Assembly: GCA_043718225.1 (NCBI GenBank)
Contig: JAYSWD010000065.1
Location: 1-51,750, forward strand
Source of the DNA: Multiplicimicrobium sp043718225
GTDB lineage: Bacteria; Omnitrophota; Omnitrophia; Omnitrophales; Aquincolibacteriaceae
DNA length: 51,750 bases
Direction of reading: 5' to 3'
The first letter of the stretch is position 1, and each line of letters starts with the position of its first letter. Under the pieces are notes generated by a model, which searched no databases, was not told where the DNA came from, and was given only the letters and a program-made list of their open reading frames with translations. A program made the translations under genes and the position numbers. Positions 41,825-49,977 of the stretch are shown piece after piece.

Positions 41825-41969
41825 AAAATTGAATTCAACTCATGATGAAATCATCGGTTACATAATGTTTTTGTGCTTTTTGAGATTAGAGAAAAGATGC
41901 CTTACAGATTAGAGATTTTCAATAAACCGGCTCATATTTATATAAAAATTGATTTGTAAACATATTTTG

Positions 41970-41998
41970 TTGACAATTATAAATATTATACATATATT
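41970..41998 (+). promoter_or_regulatory. Consensus sigma-70 promoter
   Basis: TTGACA at 41970-41975, exactly 17 bp, then TATATT at 41993-41998. This is the best promoter in the window and drives the rightward genes. The predicted start of transcription (about 42005) lies at or after the first ATG codons, so the message would be leaderless or start at an internal codon. The rest of 41825-42000, between two divergent genes, is A/T-rich with two AGATTAGAGA direct repeats at 41882 and 41907; no clear leftward promoter could be fixed. Confidence 0.7.
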
Positions 41999-42000
41999 AT

Positions 42001-43707
42001 ATGCATATGAAGCAATTATCGAAACCCACTCATAACGAATCACGCACAGCCCCGGGGATGCGTTCCGCAACCCCAGGGGTGTCCTTGCGTGTAAATAAAA
42101 AATTTCATTACAAAAAGAGCAAAGTCGGTGTGGGATTATGCTTAGTAATTTGGCTCGGTTTATTTCCCTTTTCGGCACATGCTGCTTGGGAAAAAACCAG
42201 TTCACCGCCCGCCGCGGAAGCGCCCATTGATTTGACTCTATGCGCTGAAAAAGCACATTGTTTTTACGCTTCAACCTCTCACCAGGTTTTTCGAAGTGAA
42301 AATAATGTTTGGCAGCCTGTATTTAATTTATCCGCCGCAAACGACTCGATTTTGCGGCTTCGGATTTTTCCTTCGTCCTCTGCTCTCTGGATTCAAACCG
42401 GTCAAAGTATTTTTAAAATGAATCCTGAGTCGCTGCTTTCAGAAAAAATTTATACCGCGAGCGATCCGGAAAAACAGCCGGTTTCCTTTTTCATGGAATC
42501 TGAAAACTTTTGGGTGGGCACTGTTTCCGGCCTGTGGCTTTCAAAAGACTTCGGAAAAAGCTGGCAGAAACGCTCTGACCTCGCTGATCATCAACCCGTT
42601 TCTCTTATTGCAAAATCGGATTCCGATTTTTTCTTTTCTGCGGCTGGCGCTTGGCTTAAAGCAAATGAAAACAGTCCGCAAACTCTTTTGCGGTTATTTG
42701 CATTCGAAGACCATTCCGATTATTCTGACACCGCGGAATCCGAAGCCGAAGAATCCGTCCCGCGCTCATCTTCTTTTTTTGATTATACAAAAACAAGCAA
42801 AAACCATTATCTTGCCACGCTTCAGGGTGTCTTTAAAAGCGCGGATGGCATCACCTGGGCACAGCTTTCCAATTCCGGACTGCGAAACACGGCGATTTCA
42901 AGAATTCTCTGGGACGAAAAAAATTCCGCGCTTCTGGCAGTCACGAAACAGGGCGCTTTCCGTTTCGATGAGTCCGGCCAGCGCTGGAAATCTCAAAATG
43001 ACGGGTTTGCAAAGCTGGATGTCAGAGCCATTTTACTTTTGCCCAACTCTGAAAATCTTATCACCGCTAATTCCGAAGGCCTTTGGCTTTGGCGCGAGTC
43101 TTCTTTGAAAAACTCCGCTGATCCCGAACTGGCTCTGCTCTTTAATAAACTTATCCGGCACGAACCTTCCGCGCGCGCCATACATAAGCGCGTCATCAAG
43201 TATTCGGATACAAGCAACGCTAAAATTAAAAGCTGGCATGCCGAGTCGAGGCTGGCTTCGCTGCTGCCCAGCCTTTCATTGGGGAAAGACTGGGGCACTT
43301 CCAGTAACGTCGATCTCGACCGCGCGGGCACAAGCGATCCGGACCGTTTCATAGGCGGGCCCTGGAACAAAGACCGCGGCGCGGACATCGATTTGTCATG
43401 GGATTTAGGCGATTTTATTTTCAGCACAAGCCAAACTTCGATTGATTCGCGCGCCAAGCTCATGGTGGATTTACGCAATGATTTGCTATCAGAAGCGACG
43501 CGCCTTTATTACGAACGCCGCCGCCTGCAGGCGGAAACTATTCAGTATCCCGCGCCCGATGAAAAAACCCACCTTGACCGGCTCCTGAGAATTGATGAAA
43601 TCACTTCGCTTTTGGACGCGTTGACGGATGGATATCTTTCCACACAGATTGAAAAAATCTACCAACAACATCAAGAGCTTGCTCAATTGTGGGAGCTTAA
43701 AAAATGA
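42001..43707 (+). CDS. Exported beta-propeller-like protein with outer-membrane-like C-terminus
   Basis: A protein of up to 568 aa. A Sec signal (VGVGLCLVIWLGLFPFSAHA) is followed by propeller-like repeats with BNR/YCF48-type turns: VSGLWLSKDFGKSWQKR, LQGVFKSADGITWAQL and KQGAFRFDESGQRWKS. The C-terminal 150 residues (ADIDLSWDLGDFIFS, LMVDLRNDLLSEATRLYYER) resemble a domain often found in periplasmic or outer-membrane proteins of Gram-negative bacteria. The start is uncertain. ATG at 42001 lies next to the -10 box, ATG at 42007 would be leaderless, and TTG at 42085 follows AGGGG from the hairpin repeat and leaves a more normal signal peptide. It is divergent from giant gene 2 and may belong to the same cell-envelope function. 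The specific role is unknown. Confidence 0.8.
   Translation: MHMKQLSKPTHNESRTAPGMRSATPGVSLRVNKKFHYKKSKVGVGLCLVIWLGLFPFSAHAAWEKTSSPPAAEAPIDLTLCAEKAHCFYASTSHQVFRSENNVWQPVFNLSAANDSILRLRIFPSSSALWIQTGQSIFKMNPESLLSEKIYTASDPEKQPVSFFMESENFWVGTVSGLWLSKDFGKSWQKRSDLADHQPVSLIAKSDSDFFFSAAGAWLKANENSPQTLLRLFAFEDHSDYSDTAESEAEESVPRSSSFFDYTKTSKNHYLATLQGVFKSADGITWAQLSNSGLRNTAISRILWDEKNSALLAVTKQGAFRFDESGQRWKSQNDGFAKLDVRAILLLPNSENLITANSEGLWLWRESSLKNSADPELALLFNKLIRHEPSARAIHKRVIKYSDTSNAKIKSWHAESRLASLLPSLSLGKDWGTSSNVDLDRAGTSDPDRFIGGPWNKDRGADIDLSWDLGDFIFSTSQTSIDSRAKLMVDLRNDLLSEATRLYYERRRLQAETIQYPAPDEKTHLDRLLRIDEITSLLDALTDGYLSTQIEKIYQQHQELAQLWELKK
42049..42083. repeat. GC-rich hairpin repeat, copy C
   Basis: GCCCCGGGGATGCGTTCCGCAACCCCAGGGGT region: outer stem CCCCGGGG/CCCCAGGGG and inner palindrome TGCGTTCCGCA. 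It shares CCCGGGGATGC with copies B and D and supplies a possible ribosome-binding site (AGGGG) 5 nt before the TTG at 42085. Confidence 0.75.
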
Positions 43708-44204
43708 CAACTCAAAAGCCTTATTTTCGCTCCACGAACCACGGGCCACGGACCACGCCTTCAACCGACATCCCTGCTAAAACAGGGGCTTTAGCCGAAG
43801 AAAGCAAGGTGCCATCTGAAATTAAAAAATATAATTTTCGCGATTTGAAGGTGTGGCAAACAGCCAAAGAAATAGCAGTCATCATTTATAGTATGACAAA
43901 ACATCTTCCTAAAGAAGAACTGTATGGCATGTCTTCACAAATGCAACGTGCTGCTATTTCAGTTTCTTCAAATATTGCCGAGGGTTTTAATCGATTTTAC
44001 AAGAAAGACTATCAACGTTATTTAATGATCGCTCTTGGTTCGTGCGGTGAATTGGAATCTCAAATAGAAGTTGGAATTGACCTGGGCTATTTCGACCGAA
44101 AACAATGCGAAGCTATCATTGAAAAACTTAATCATGAAAATAGAATGCTAAGAAATCTTCACTCTAAGCTCTATCCAGAAAGCAAAAACTCGCTAGTAAG
44201 CTAG
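43704..44204 (+). CDS. Four-helix bundle protein (S23/IVP-like)
   Basis: A 166-aa protein of the four-helix bundle family first seen as ORFs in 23S rRNA intervening sequences. The family signature is clear: FRDLKVWQTAKEIAV, YGMSSQMQRAAISVSSNIAEG, and YQRYLMIALGSCGELESQIE. Its biochemical role is not established. The ATG overlaps the previous stop as ATGA, so it is translated from the same message. The first 35 residues are encoded by heptamer repeat DNA (STNHGPRTTP), and the real family domain begins near residue 43, so a downstream start (for example the GTG before PSEIKKY) is possible. The stop codon shares the palindrome CTAG with the convergent rlmN stop. No rRNA gene is near, so it is not an intervening sequence here. 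Confidence 0.88.
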   Translation: MTTQKPYFRSTNHGPRTTPSTDIPAKTGALAEESKVPSEIKKYNFRDLKVWQTAKEIAVIIYSMTKHLPKEELYGMSSQMQRAAISVSSNIAEGFNRFYKKDYQRYLMIALGSCGELESQIEVGIDLGYFDRKQCEAIIEKLNHENRMLRNLHSKLYPESKNSLVS

Positions 44205-45286
44205 CTTTGTGGCCCGTGGTTCGTGGCTCGTGGCTCGCTCAGATTGGACATTCTGTCCAATCTGAGCTGTCCACACGCCGCATCAATTTCACGCCCGGCA
44301 GTTTTGCGCAATGTCACATGAATGCCGGCATCTTTCAAAATTCTTGTAAAATTTTCAATTCTGTCTCTCGACGGGGTTTTATAAACCGCGGCCATTTCTC
44401 GGATCGGATTGTAAGGAATTAAATTGACCTTAGCGTTGAGCGGCACGGCGATTTTTACGACACCCCGCGCTTCTTCTTCGGAGTCGTTAATATTTTCAAT
44501 TAGCGTATATTCAAAAGTAATTTCGCGTTTTAGTTTTTTGTGAACTTGCGTCAGCGTTTCGATTAAATTATCAATGCTATAACGGCGGTTAATAGGCATA
44601 AGCGCGTCGCGCACTTCGGGCTTCGACGAATGCAGCGAAACCGAAAGCCTCACCTTGCCGTCTACCCGTTCCACAAATTCGATGATTTTGGGCGTAATCC
44701 CGGAAGTTGAAACCGTAATGCGCCGGCCGCCCAGCCAAAAACCCCATTGTGCGGTCAAAATTTCAATCGCTTGCATCGTCGCTTCAAAATTATCAAGCGG
44801 TTCGCCCATGCCCATAAAAACAATGTTGGAAACGCGTTTCCCTGTCTTGCGCTGAATCCATGCGACCTGCTCGACAATTTCACCGGCCGTAAGATTGCGC
44901 AGGAATTTGGCCTTGCCGCTCGCGCAAAAAGAGCAAGCCATTTTGCAGCCCATTTGCGTCGAGAGACAAACGGTTTGCCGTTCGCTTTGTGAAATTAAAA
45001 CGCTCTCGAGAAAATGTCCGTCACGGGCATTAAAAAGGCCTTTGGTAGATTCAAGCCCCTTTGAAAAAGAAGCTTCTGTACCGTCCAACGAACGCAGGTC
45101 AAAATGGGCGGCAAGTTTGTCGCGGTCGGTTTTAGAAAAATTTTTGATTTCATCCCATTCCAATACATTTTTTTTATAAATCCATTCTCCCAGCTGCACA
45201 CCGCGGAAAGCGGGCAGGCCTGCTGTTTGAACTGCCTCCTGCAGCTCTTTTACATTCATCCCATACAAAGTCAACTTAAAGCCCAT
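44201..45286 (-). CDS. rlmN: Dual-specificity 23S rRNA/tRNA methyltransferase RlmN
   Basis: Radical SAM enzyme that methylates C2 of A2503 in 23S rRNA and A37 in some tRNAs. The radical SAM cluster motif CKMACSFC (CxxxCxxC) and the flanking LSTQMGCKMACSFCASG are typical. The catalytic second cysteine lies in AACGQLR near the C-terminus. NIVFMGMGEPLDN and VSLHSSKPEVRDALMPINR are RlmN signatures. The length of 361 aa is normal. The C-terminal dozen residues (EPRATNHGPQS) come from heptamer repeat DNA at 44212-44232 and extend past the conserved end. An internal ATG 9 codons in (MNVKELQEAV) is an alternative start. Confidence 0.96.
   Translation of the reverse strand: MGFKLTLYGMNVKELQEAVQTAGLPAFRGVQLGEWIYKKNVLEWDEIKNFSKTDRDKLAAHFDLRSLDGTEASFSKGLESTKGLFNARDGHFLESVLISQSERQTVCLSTQMGCKMACSFCASGKAKFLRNLTAGEIVEQVAWIQRKTGKRVSNIVFMGMGEPLDNFEATMQAIEILTAQWGFWLGGRRITVSTSGITPKIIEFVERVDGKVRLSVSLHSSKPEVRDALMPINRRYSIDNLIETLTQVHKKLKREITFEYTLIENINDSEEEARGVVKIAVPLNAKVNLIPYNPIREMAAVYKTPSRDRIENFTRILKDAGIHVTLRKTAGREIDAACGQLRLDRMSNLSEPRATNHGPQS
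44212..44240. repeat. Heptanucleotide repeats at the rlmN 3' end
   Basis: GCCCGTG, GTTCGTG, GCTCGTG and GCTCGCT run in phase, encoding the non-conserved tail of RlmN. The matching inverse-orientation units (CACGAAC, CACGGGC, CACGGAC) lie at 43726-43757 at the start of the four-helix bundle gene. Confidence 0.75.
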
Positions 45287-45306
45287 ATCTAAAATCTCAA
45301 AACCAT

Positions 45307-45350
45307 AGCTAAAAGCTTAAAACTGTCCGAACAGTTTTGACTTTTGAGCT
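45307..45350 (-). terminator. 20-bp inverted repeat built from heptamers between corA and rlmN
   Basis: AGCTAAAAGCTTAAAACTGT, a CCGA loop, then ACAGTTTTGACTTTTGAGCT: 18 of 20 positions pair. Both arms show 7-bp periodicity (AGCTNAA-type units). It lies in the 100-bp gap after the corA stop and could terminate that operon, although a U-tract is not distinct. Confidence 0.5.
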
Positions 45351-45386
45351 GTAACTTTGTCCTTTGAGCTTTTACTTTTAAGTTTT

Positions 45387-46361
45387 TCAGATCCATTTTT
45401 TTAATTTCATCCAAATCAACATAAAAATTGTTGCGACCACTGTTGCCGCGGTCACAATCCAAAATCCATGTTCATGATGTAAAAACGGCATCCATTCAAA
45501 ATTCATGCCGTAGAGGGTCGGGATAATTATCGCGGGCATTGTCAATGTGGCCAGGATCGTGAGACGTTTTATGACATCATTTAACTTGGTCGACGAATAT
45601 GAAAAATAAACTTGTAAAATGCTCGCAAGGTTTTCATAAAGTGTATCCGTCATCAAATGAACATGTGACAGATGATCATAAACGTCGCGGAAATAAAGTT
45701 CATTTTCTTTGTCAACCAGCAAGCGATAGCGCGATAACGCGTATAACATATCGCGCTGCGGGCCAAAAATACGGCGTAATTTAAAAATATCCTGTTTGAC
45801 ACGCATCAGTTTGGGCAGATAATCGGCGCCATCGTCAAAAATATCAGTTTCGATCTCGTCGACTTTTTCTTCATATTGATGCACAACCGGAATATAACTA
45901 TCCACTAAATGATCCAGGATAGTGTGCAGCAACGCGCCTGCGCCTTCGCCTAAATGTACCTGCGGCTTTTTTTCAACCGCAAGCCGGTCTGCCAAGATCG
46001 ACGAAACAATCTGCTTGTGATAGGTCACCACATAATTTTTTCCCACAAAAATGGATACTTCTCCGTTAATTAGCTCGCGCTCTTTCTCTTCGTTCAACTT
46101 GAGCGTGAGCGTATCCATATTTATGAAAAGATAATCGCCGTAATCATCCATTTTTGAACCACAGGCGTCATTCAAGCAGTCCTCGATCGCAAGCTCATGG
46201 AAAGCAAAAATTTCCGCGAGCAGTTCGTCTTCGATTTCCGTGGGCTCATCGAGGTCAACCCATAATGTTCCGCCACCCTTATGAACAGCGTTAAACATCT
46301 CCGCGCGCGTTAAATTTTTTTTAAGGCCGCCTTCTTTGGTAAAAAAATATGTAGAAACCAT
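45387..46361 (-). CDS. corA: CorA-family magnesium/divalent cation transporter
   Basis: Inner-membrane channel for Mg2+ or Co2+. The 324-aa protein has a long acidic N-terminal cytoplasmic domain and two C-terminal membrane helices. The selectivity motif YGMN is present in LYGMNFEWMPFL between TM1 and TM2, and the second helix is followed by the short basic tail KLKKW. The start ATG is preceded by AAGGA at 8-nt spacing. It lies 20 bp downstream of the ABC permease stop and is probably co-transcribed with the exporter genes. Confidence 0.95.
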   Translation of the reverse strand: MVSTYFFTKEGGLKKNLTRAEMFNAVHKGGGTLWVDLDEPTEIEDELLAEIFAFHELAIEDCLNDACGSKMDDYGDYLFINMDTLTLKLNEEKERELINGEVSIFVGKNYVVTYHKQIVSSILADRLAVEKKPQVHLGEGAGALLHTILDHLVDSYIPVVHQYEEKVDEIETDIFDDGADYLPKLMRVKQDIFKLRRIFGPQRDMLYALSRYRLLVDKENELYFRDVYDHLSHVHLMTDTLYENLASILQVYFSYSSTKLNDVIKRLTILATLTMPAIIIPTLYGMNFEWMPFLHHEHGFWIVTAATVVATIFMLIWMKLKKWI

Positions 46362-46381
46362 GTTTTTTTGTTTCCTTGTAA

Positions 46382-47242
46382 TTACTTACGAAGTTTGTAT
46401 CCTGAACGAAAAAGATAAACCGTGAAAAAAAAGAGCGCAAGAAAAATAAGCCCGACCACAAGCATGCATCGCCCTATGGGAGCGTCGGAAGCGCCCAGGA
46501 AACTATAGCGCAGCCCGTTGATCATGTAAAAAATGGGATTGAGCGCCGTTATCACCTGCAGTTTGGGCGGCAACATCGTAATCGAATGAAAAACGCCGCC
46601 GAAAAAAACCAGTGGCGTAATTAAAAAGGTTGTCGCGATACTGAGATGCTCAAACTCTTCAGCAACCAGCGCGACTACCATTCCCAAACAGGAGAAACTC
46701 AAAGAAACCAGAATAAGAAAATAAAAAACCATGAAAGGATGCGCCCAGGGCAGCTGCACAAAAAGCGACGCAACCGCAAAGACTCCCGCCGCGATCAGCA
46801 TGCTGCGCACAAGCCCGCCGAGAATCACCGCGAAAACCATTTCCGTATAAGAAAGCGGCGTAACCAAAAGCTCTTCTATATAATTCGCCCAACGCGAAAT
46901 AAAAAGCGAGCTGGATGTATTTTGATAAGCGCTTTCGACCACATACATCATGATCATGCCCGGGAGCATGAAATGCAGATACGGCACGCCTTGCAGATCG
47001 CCCAAACGTTTTCCGAGCGAAAGCCCGAAAATAAAAATATAAAGGAAACTCGAAACCAGCGGCGGTAAAAGCGTTTGAATTGCGACGGTAAAGAACCGGA
47101 TTATCTCCCGATAAACCAAAGTTTGAAAACCTATTAAGCGACTCGACGCCTGAAAAAGACTCGTCTGCTTCGTTGCGCGCTGCGCTTCCTTGTGCGGCGT
47201 ATTCAGCATACGCCTCCGTGGGCGCTTGCACGCGCCTTGCAT
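46382..47242 (-). CDS. ABC-2 type transporter permease
   Basis: Membrane subunit of an exporter; six hydrophobic segments are visible, with the ABC-2 features FMLPGMIMMYVVESAYQNTSSSLF and ALNPIFYMINGLRYSFLG (the latter near the end, typical of DrrB/YadH proteins). It pairs with the ATPase just upstream. The first 30 or so codons (MQGACKRPRRRMLNTPHKEAQ) are encoded by a repeat element (47165-47240) and are not conserved, so the true start is likely further in, for example near FQTLVYREIIRFF. I keep the long frame because no ribosome-binding site decides it. Substrate unknown. Confidence 0.87.
   Translation of the reverse strand: MQGACKRPRRRMLNTPHKEAQRATKQTSLFQASSRLIGFQTLVYREIIRFFTVAIQTLLPPLVSSFLYIFIFGLSLGKRLGDLQGVPYLHFMLPGMIMMYVVESAYQNTSSSLFISRWANYIEELLVTPLSYTEMVFAVILGGLVRSMLIAAGVFAVASLFVQLPWAHPFMVFYFLILVSLSFSCLGMVVALVAEEFEHLSIATTFLITPLVFFGGVFHSITMLPPKLQVITALNPIFYMINGLRYSFLGASDAPIGRCMLVVGLIFLALFFFTVYLFRSGYKLRK
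47165..47240. repeat. GC-rich repeat element at the permease start
   Basis: Contains a 7-bp hairpin GGCGTAT/ATACGCC (47196-47202 and 47208-47214) and a second one GGCGC/GCGCC around 47221-47236. It lies between the ABC ATPase and permease genes and is read through by the permease frame. It differs from the other repeat families in the window. Confidence 0.6.
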
Positions 47243-47281
47243 CCAAATCTTTTTGAGGCATCTTTTGTCTGATTAACGCTT

Positions 47282-48208
47282 CTAAACATTTTGTTTCCGA
47301 ATAAGTTTAAGAAAAGCTTCTTCCAACCTGGGCTCATGCACTTCGACTTTTTCGACTTCTACGCCCGCGCCGACAAGAATTCTGAGCGCTTGATTCAACG
47401 CGCCGTTGGACTGTAATAGTTTTAATCGCCTTGTTTTTGAGTCGAAGGTCGCGCCAAGAGCCAAAAGCCCCTCGGGTATTTTATCTAAAACCTGTTTGAT
47501 CTCGAGTTCGATTTCACCGCGATAAACTTTGTTCACCAAATCGGCTTTTTTTTCAACCGTGAGCATTCGGCCTTCATGAATCACACCGATCGTATTACAA
47601 AGCTGTTCAGCTTCTTCAATATAATGCGTGGTTAATATTAATGTAGTTCCCTCGCGGTTCAATCTCCTCAAAAATTCCCATAATTCAAAACGCAGCTCAA
47701 TATCCACCCCGGCTGTCGGCTCATCTAAGATCAAAAGCTTCGGCCGATGCATCAGCGCGCGAGCAATTAGCAGCCGGCGCTTCATTCCGCCGGAAAGTTT
47801 TTTATAATCCTGGTCGCGCTTTTCCCAAAGATTCAGCATTTTAAGAAGTTCTTCCGCCCGCACTTTCGCTTCTTTGGAGGGCATTCCGAAATATCCGCCT
47901 TCAAGCCGCAAAATCCATTCCGCGGAAAAAAACGGGTCGAAATTAAACTCCTGCGGCACAAGCCCGATCAGGCTGCGTGTTTTGCGATAATCCCGGATCA
48001 CATCATGCCCGAATACGCGGACCTCGCCTTCTTTGTAATTAGCAAGACCGGTAAGAACCCGAATCGCCGTTGTTTTTCCGGCGCCGTTCGGGCCTAAAAA
48101 CCCAAAAAAGTCGCCCTCCTCGACTTCGAAAGAAAGCCGATCCAGCGCTTGGAATTTTCCGTAAAACTTGCTCAGATTTTTTATTTCAACAGCTTTCATT
48201 TGTTTCAA
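47282..48208 (-). CDS. ABC transporter ATP-binding protein (YadG/DrrA type)
   Basis: Energises the ABC-2 permease encoded immediately downstream. Walker A is GPNGAGKTT, the signature motif is LSGGMKRR, and Walker B is LLILDEPTAGVD; the H-loop is TTHYIEEAE. The phrase GLVPQEFNFDPF is close to that of E. coli YadG, so a YadGH-like exporter is the best guess. After about residue 215 a C-terminal domain of some 90 residues (ending LEEAFLKLIRKQNV) is like that of DrrA-type ATPases. Length 308 aa. An internal ATG (MKAVEIKNL) is an alternative start. Confidence 0.93.
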   Translation of the reverse strand: MKQMKAVEIKNLSKFYGKFQALDRLSFEVEEGDFFGFLGPNGAGKTTAIRVLTGLANYKEGEVRVFGHDVIRDYRKTRSLIGLVPQEFNFDPFFSAEWILRLEGGYFGMPSKEAKVRAEELLKMLNLWEKRDQDYKKLSGGMKRRLLIARALMHRPKLLILDEPTAGVDIELRFELWEFLRRLNREGTTLILTTHYIEEAEQLCNTIGVIHEGRMLTVEKKADLVNKVYRGEIELEIKQVLDKIPEGLLALGATFDSKTRRLKLLQSNGALNQALRILVGAGVEVEKVEVHEPRLEEAFLKLIRKQNV

Positions 48209-48220
48209 CTCAAAGTTTAA

Positions 48221-48312
48221 AACTCAGAAATCAAAACCATAACTCAAAACCTAAAGCTTTTCAGCCATCTAAAAAGTTTTAATCTATGGCTTTGAGTTCT
48301 GATTTCTGAGTT
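48221..48312. repeat. Inverted repeat in heptamer-rich spacer
   Basis: A 13-bp perfect inverted pair AACTCAGAAATCA (48221-48233) and TGATTTCTGAGTT (48300-48312), with further imperfect pairing inward (CCATA/TATGG). The sequence is again made of 7-bp units. It fills the 104-bp gap between the phosphoglucomutase stop and the ABC ATPase start and may act as a terminator. Confidence 0.6.
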
Positions 48313-49974
48313 CTAAGTTATTACATCCGGTTCGGTTCGCCCAAAGCGTTCTTTTATTTTTAAAAAATTCCGCGTCCATGTAAAAAGCGGTTTTAAAAAT
48401 TCGCTTGGGTTTTGATTTAAATCCGTCTTGGAATATTGTTCAAAATAAAGCCGCAAAGTCGCACCTTCCGTCCCGGTGCCGGAAAGGCGCATCACAATAC
48501 GCGCGCCGTTATCCAGAAAAATACGCAGTCCCTGGTTTTTAGAAAAACTTTTATCCGTCGGGTCTTCATAGCAAAAATCATCGGTCGAAATAACGCGGGC
48601 ATTTCCGATTTGCTGCTCGACAAGGCGCGGAAAAATAAACAAGGCTTCGCGCATCATTTCTGCAGCCTTGCCCGCTTCAAGCGCTTCATAATCATGCCGC
48701 GCGAAATAAGAACGCCCGAACCGCTGCCAGTGATTCTCGGCGATTTGCTGCACCGACAAACGTGTCTTCGCCAGAATTGAAAGCCAAGCCAAAACAGCCC
48801 ATAAACCGTCTTTCTCACGGACATGATCCGAACCTGTACCAAAGCTTTCCTCGCCGCAAACCGTGCAAAGCCCCGCGTCCATCAAATTACCAAAAAATTT
48901 CCAGCCTGTCGGTGTTTCATAACACGGAATGGAGAGCGCTTTCGCAACCCGGTCAACGGCTGAACTTGTCGGCATGGACCGGGCAAGGCCTTTAAGCCCG
49001 GCTTTGTATCCCGGAGCGCATTCGGCAAGATGCTCAGCAATCATCGCGAGCGAATCTCCCGGAGAAACAAAAAAGTTTTTCCCGAGAATCATATTGCGGT
49101 CGCCGTCTCCGTCGGACGCGGCTCCAAAGTCCGCCGCTTGCGGACCAAATTGAATTTTAACCAATTCTTCCGCGTAAACCAAATTGGGATCCGGATGCCC
49201 GCCCCCAAAATCTTCTTTGGGCTCGGCATTTAAAATATTCGCCGGATCGGCGCCCAGCATCTGAACAAATATTTTTTTCGCGTAGGGCCCGGTCACGGCT
49301 TGCATGGCGTCGAACTTGATTTTAAATCCGGATTCTAAAAGCCCTTGAATACTCTTAAAATCAAAAAGTGTTTGCATTAATTCAACATAATCGTTGAGTC
49401 CGTCAAAAATCACAATATTCGTGCTTCCCGCGCGGACAAGCCCTAACTTCGACAAATTAATTAGGTCGAGTTCCGCTTCGAAATACTCCTGAATTTTCAA
49501 AGATTCTTCGTAAATTTTTTTCGTCAGCTTTTCCGGCGCCGGACTTCCGGTGGAAATGTTGTATTTCATTCCAAAGTCGCCCTCGGGGCCTCCGGGATTA
49601 TGGCTTGCGGACAGAATAATGCCGCCCATACATTGCTGTTTGCGAATTACGCAAGAAGCGGCGGGTGTCGACAAAATGCCGTTTTGCGCAACCAGTATTT
49701 TTCCGAAGCCGTTGCCCGCCGCGACAGCGATAATTTTTTGAATTGCTTCACGGTTATAAAAACGACCGTCGCCTCCGACAACAAGTGTCTGCCCTTCAAT
49801 CCTCTGTCCTTCGGCGCTCAAAGCATTAAAGATTGCCTGGGCAAAATTTTCCACGTAATGCGCCTGCTGGAACACGGAAACTTTTTTTCTCAGTCCGGAC
49901 GTCCCCGGTTTTTGGTCCGTAAACGGCCGCGTTTCAACTTTTTTTATATCCATCGTGTTTTTTATTTTAACCAT
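48313..49974 (-). CDS. pgm: Alpha-D-glucose phosphate-specific phosphoglucomutase
   Basis: Interconverts glucose-1-phosphate and glucose-6-phosphate. Family motifs are ILSASHNPGGPEGDFGMKYN (catalytic phosphoserine loop), SDGDGDRN (metal binding), CGEESFGTGSDHVREKDG (sugar recognition) and RLSGTGTEGATLR (phosphate binding). The opening QKPGTSGLRKK is the usual N-terminus. I chose the ATG at 49972-49974 (MVKIKNTMD), giving about 553 aa. GGGAG stands 6 nt upstream and comes from the hairpin repeat. The longer frame to 50046 reads through that repeat. The gene follows a DUF4301 gene, suggesting linked sugar-phosphate metabolism. The GT35-like domain in giant gene 1 would produce glucose-1-phosphate if active, a possible but unproven link. 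Confidence 0.95.
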   Translation of the reverse strand: MVKIKNTMDIKKVETRPFTDQKPGTSGLRKKVSVFQQAHYVENFAQAIFNALSAEGQRIEGQTLVVGGDGRFYNREAIQKIIAVAAGNGFGKILVAQNGILSTPAASCVIRKQQCMGGIILSASHNPGGPEGDFGMKYNISTGSPAPEKLTKKIYEESLKIQEYFEAELDLINLSKLGLVRAGSTNIVIFDGLNDYVELMQTLFDFKSIQGLLESGFKIKFDAMQAVTGPYAKKIFVQMLGADPANILNAEPKEDFGGGHPDPNLVYAEELVKIQFGPQAADFGAASDGDGDRNMILGKNFFVSPGDSLAMIAEHLAECAPGYKAGLKGLARSMPTSSAVDRVAKALSIPCYETPTGWKFFGNLMDAGLCTVCGEESFGTGSDHVREKDGLWAVLAWLSILAKTRLSVQQIAENHWQRFGRSYFARHDYEALEAGKAAEMMREALFIFPRLVEQQIGNARVISTDDFCYEDPTDKSFSKNQGLRIFLDNGARIVMRLSGTGTEGATLRLYFEQYSKTDLNQNPSEFLKPLFTWTRNFLKIKERFGRTEPDVIT

Positions 49975-49977
49975 TTC

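Noticed and set aside
43704..44204. Intervening sequence of a 23S rRNA gene
   Set aside because: Although the protein belongs to the S23/IVP-like family, no rRNA sequence flanks it; it is a stand-alone gene coupled to the preceding one.
46659..47261. 200-aa frame overlapping the ABC permease
   Set aside because: Same strand, different frame; it is partly encoded by the repeat element and lacks membrane segments expected of a neighbour. The permease frame is correct.
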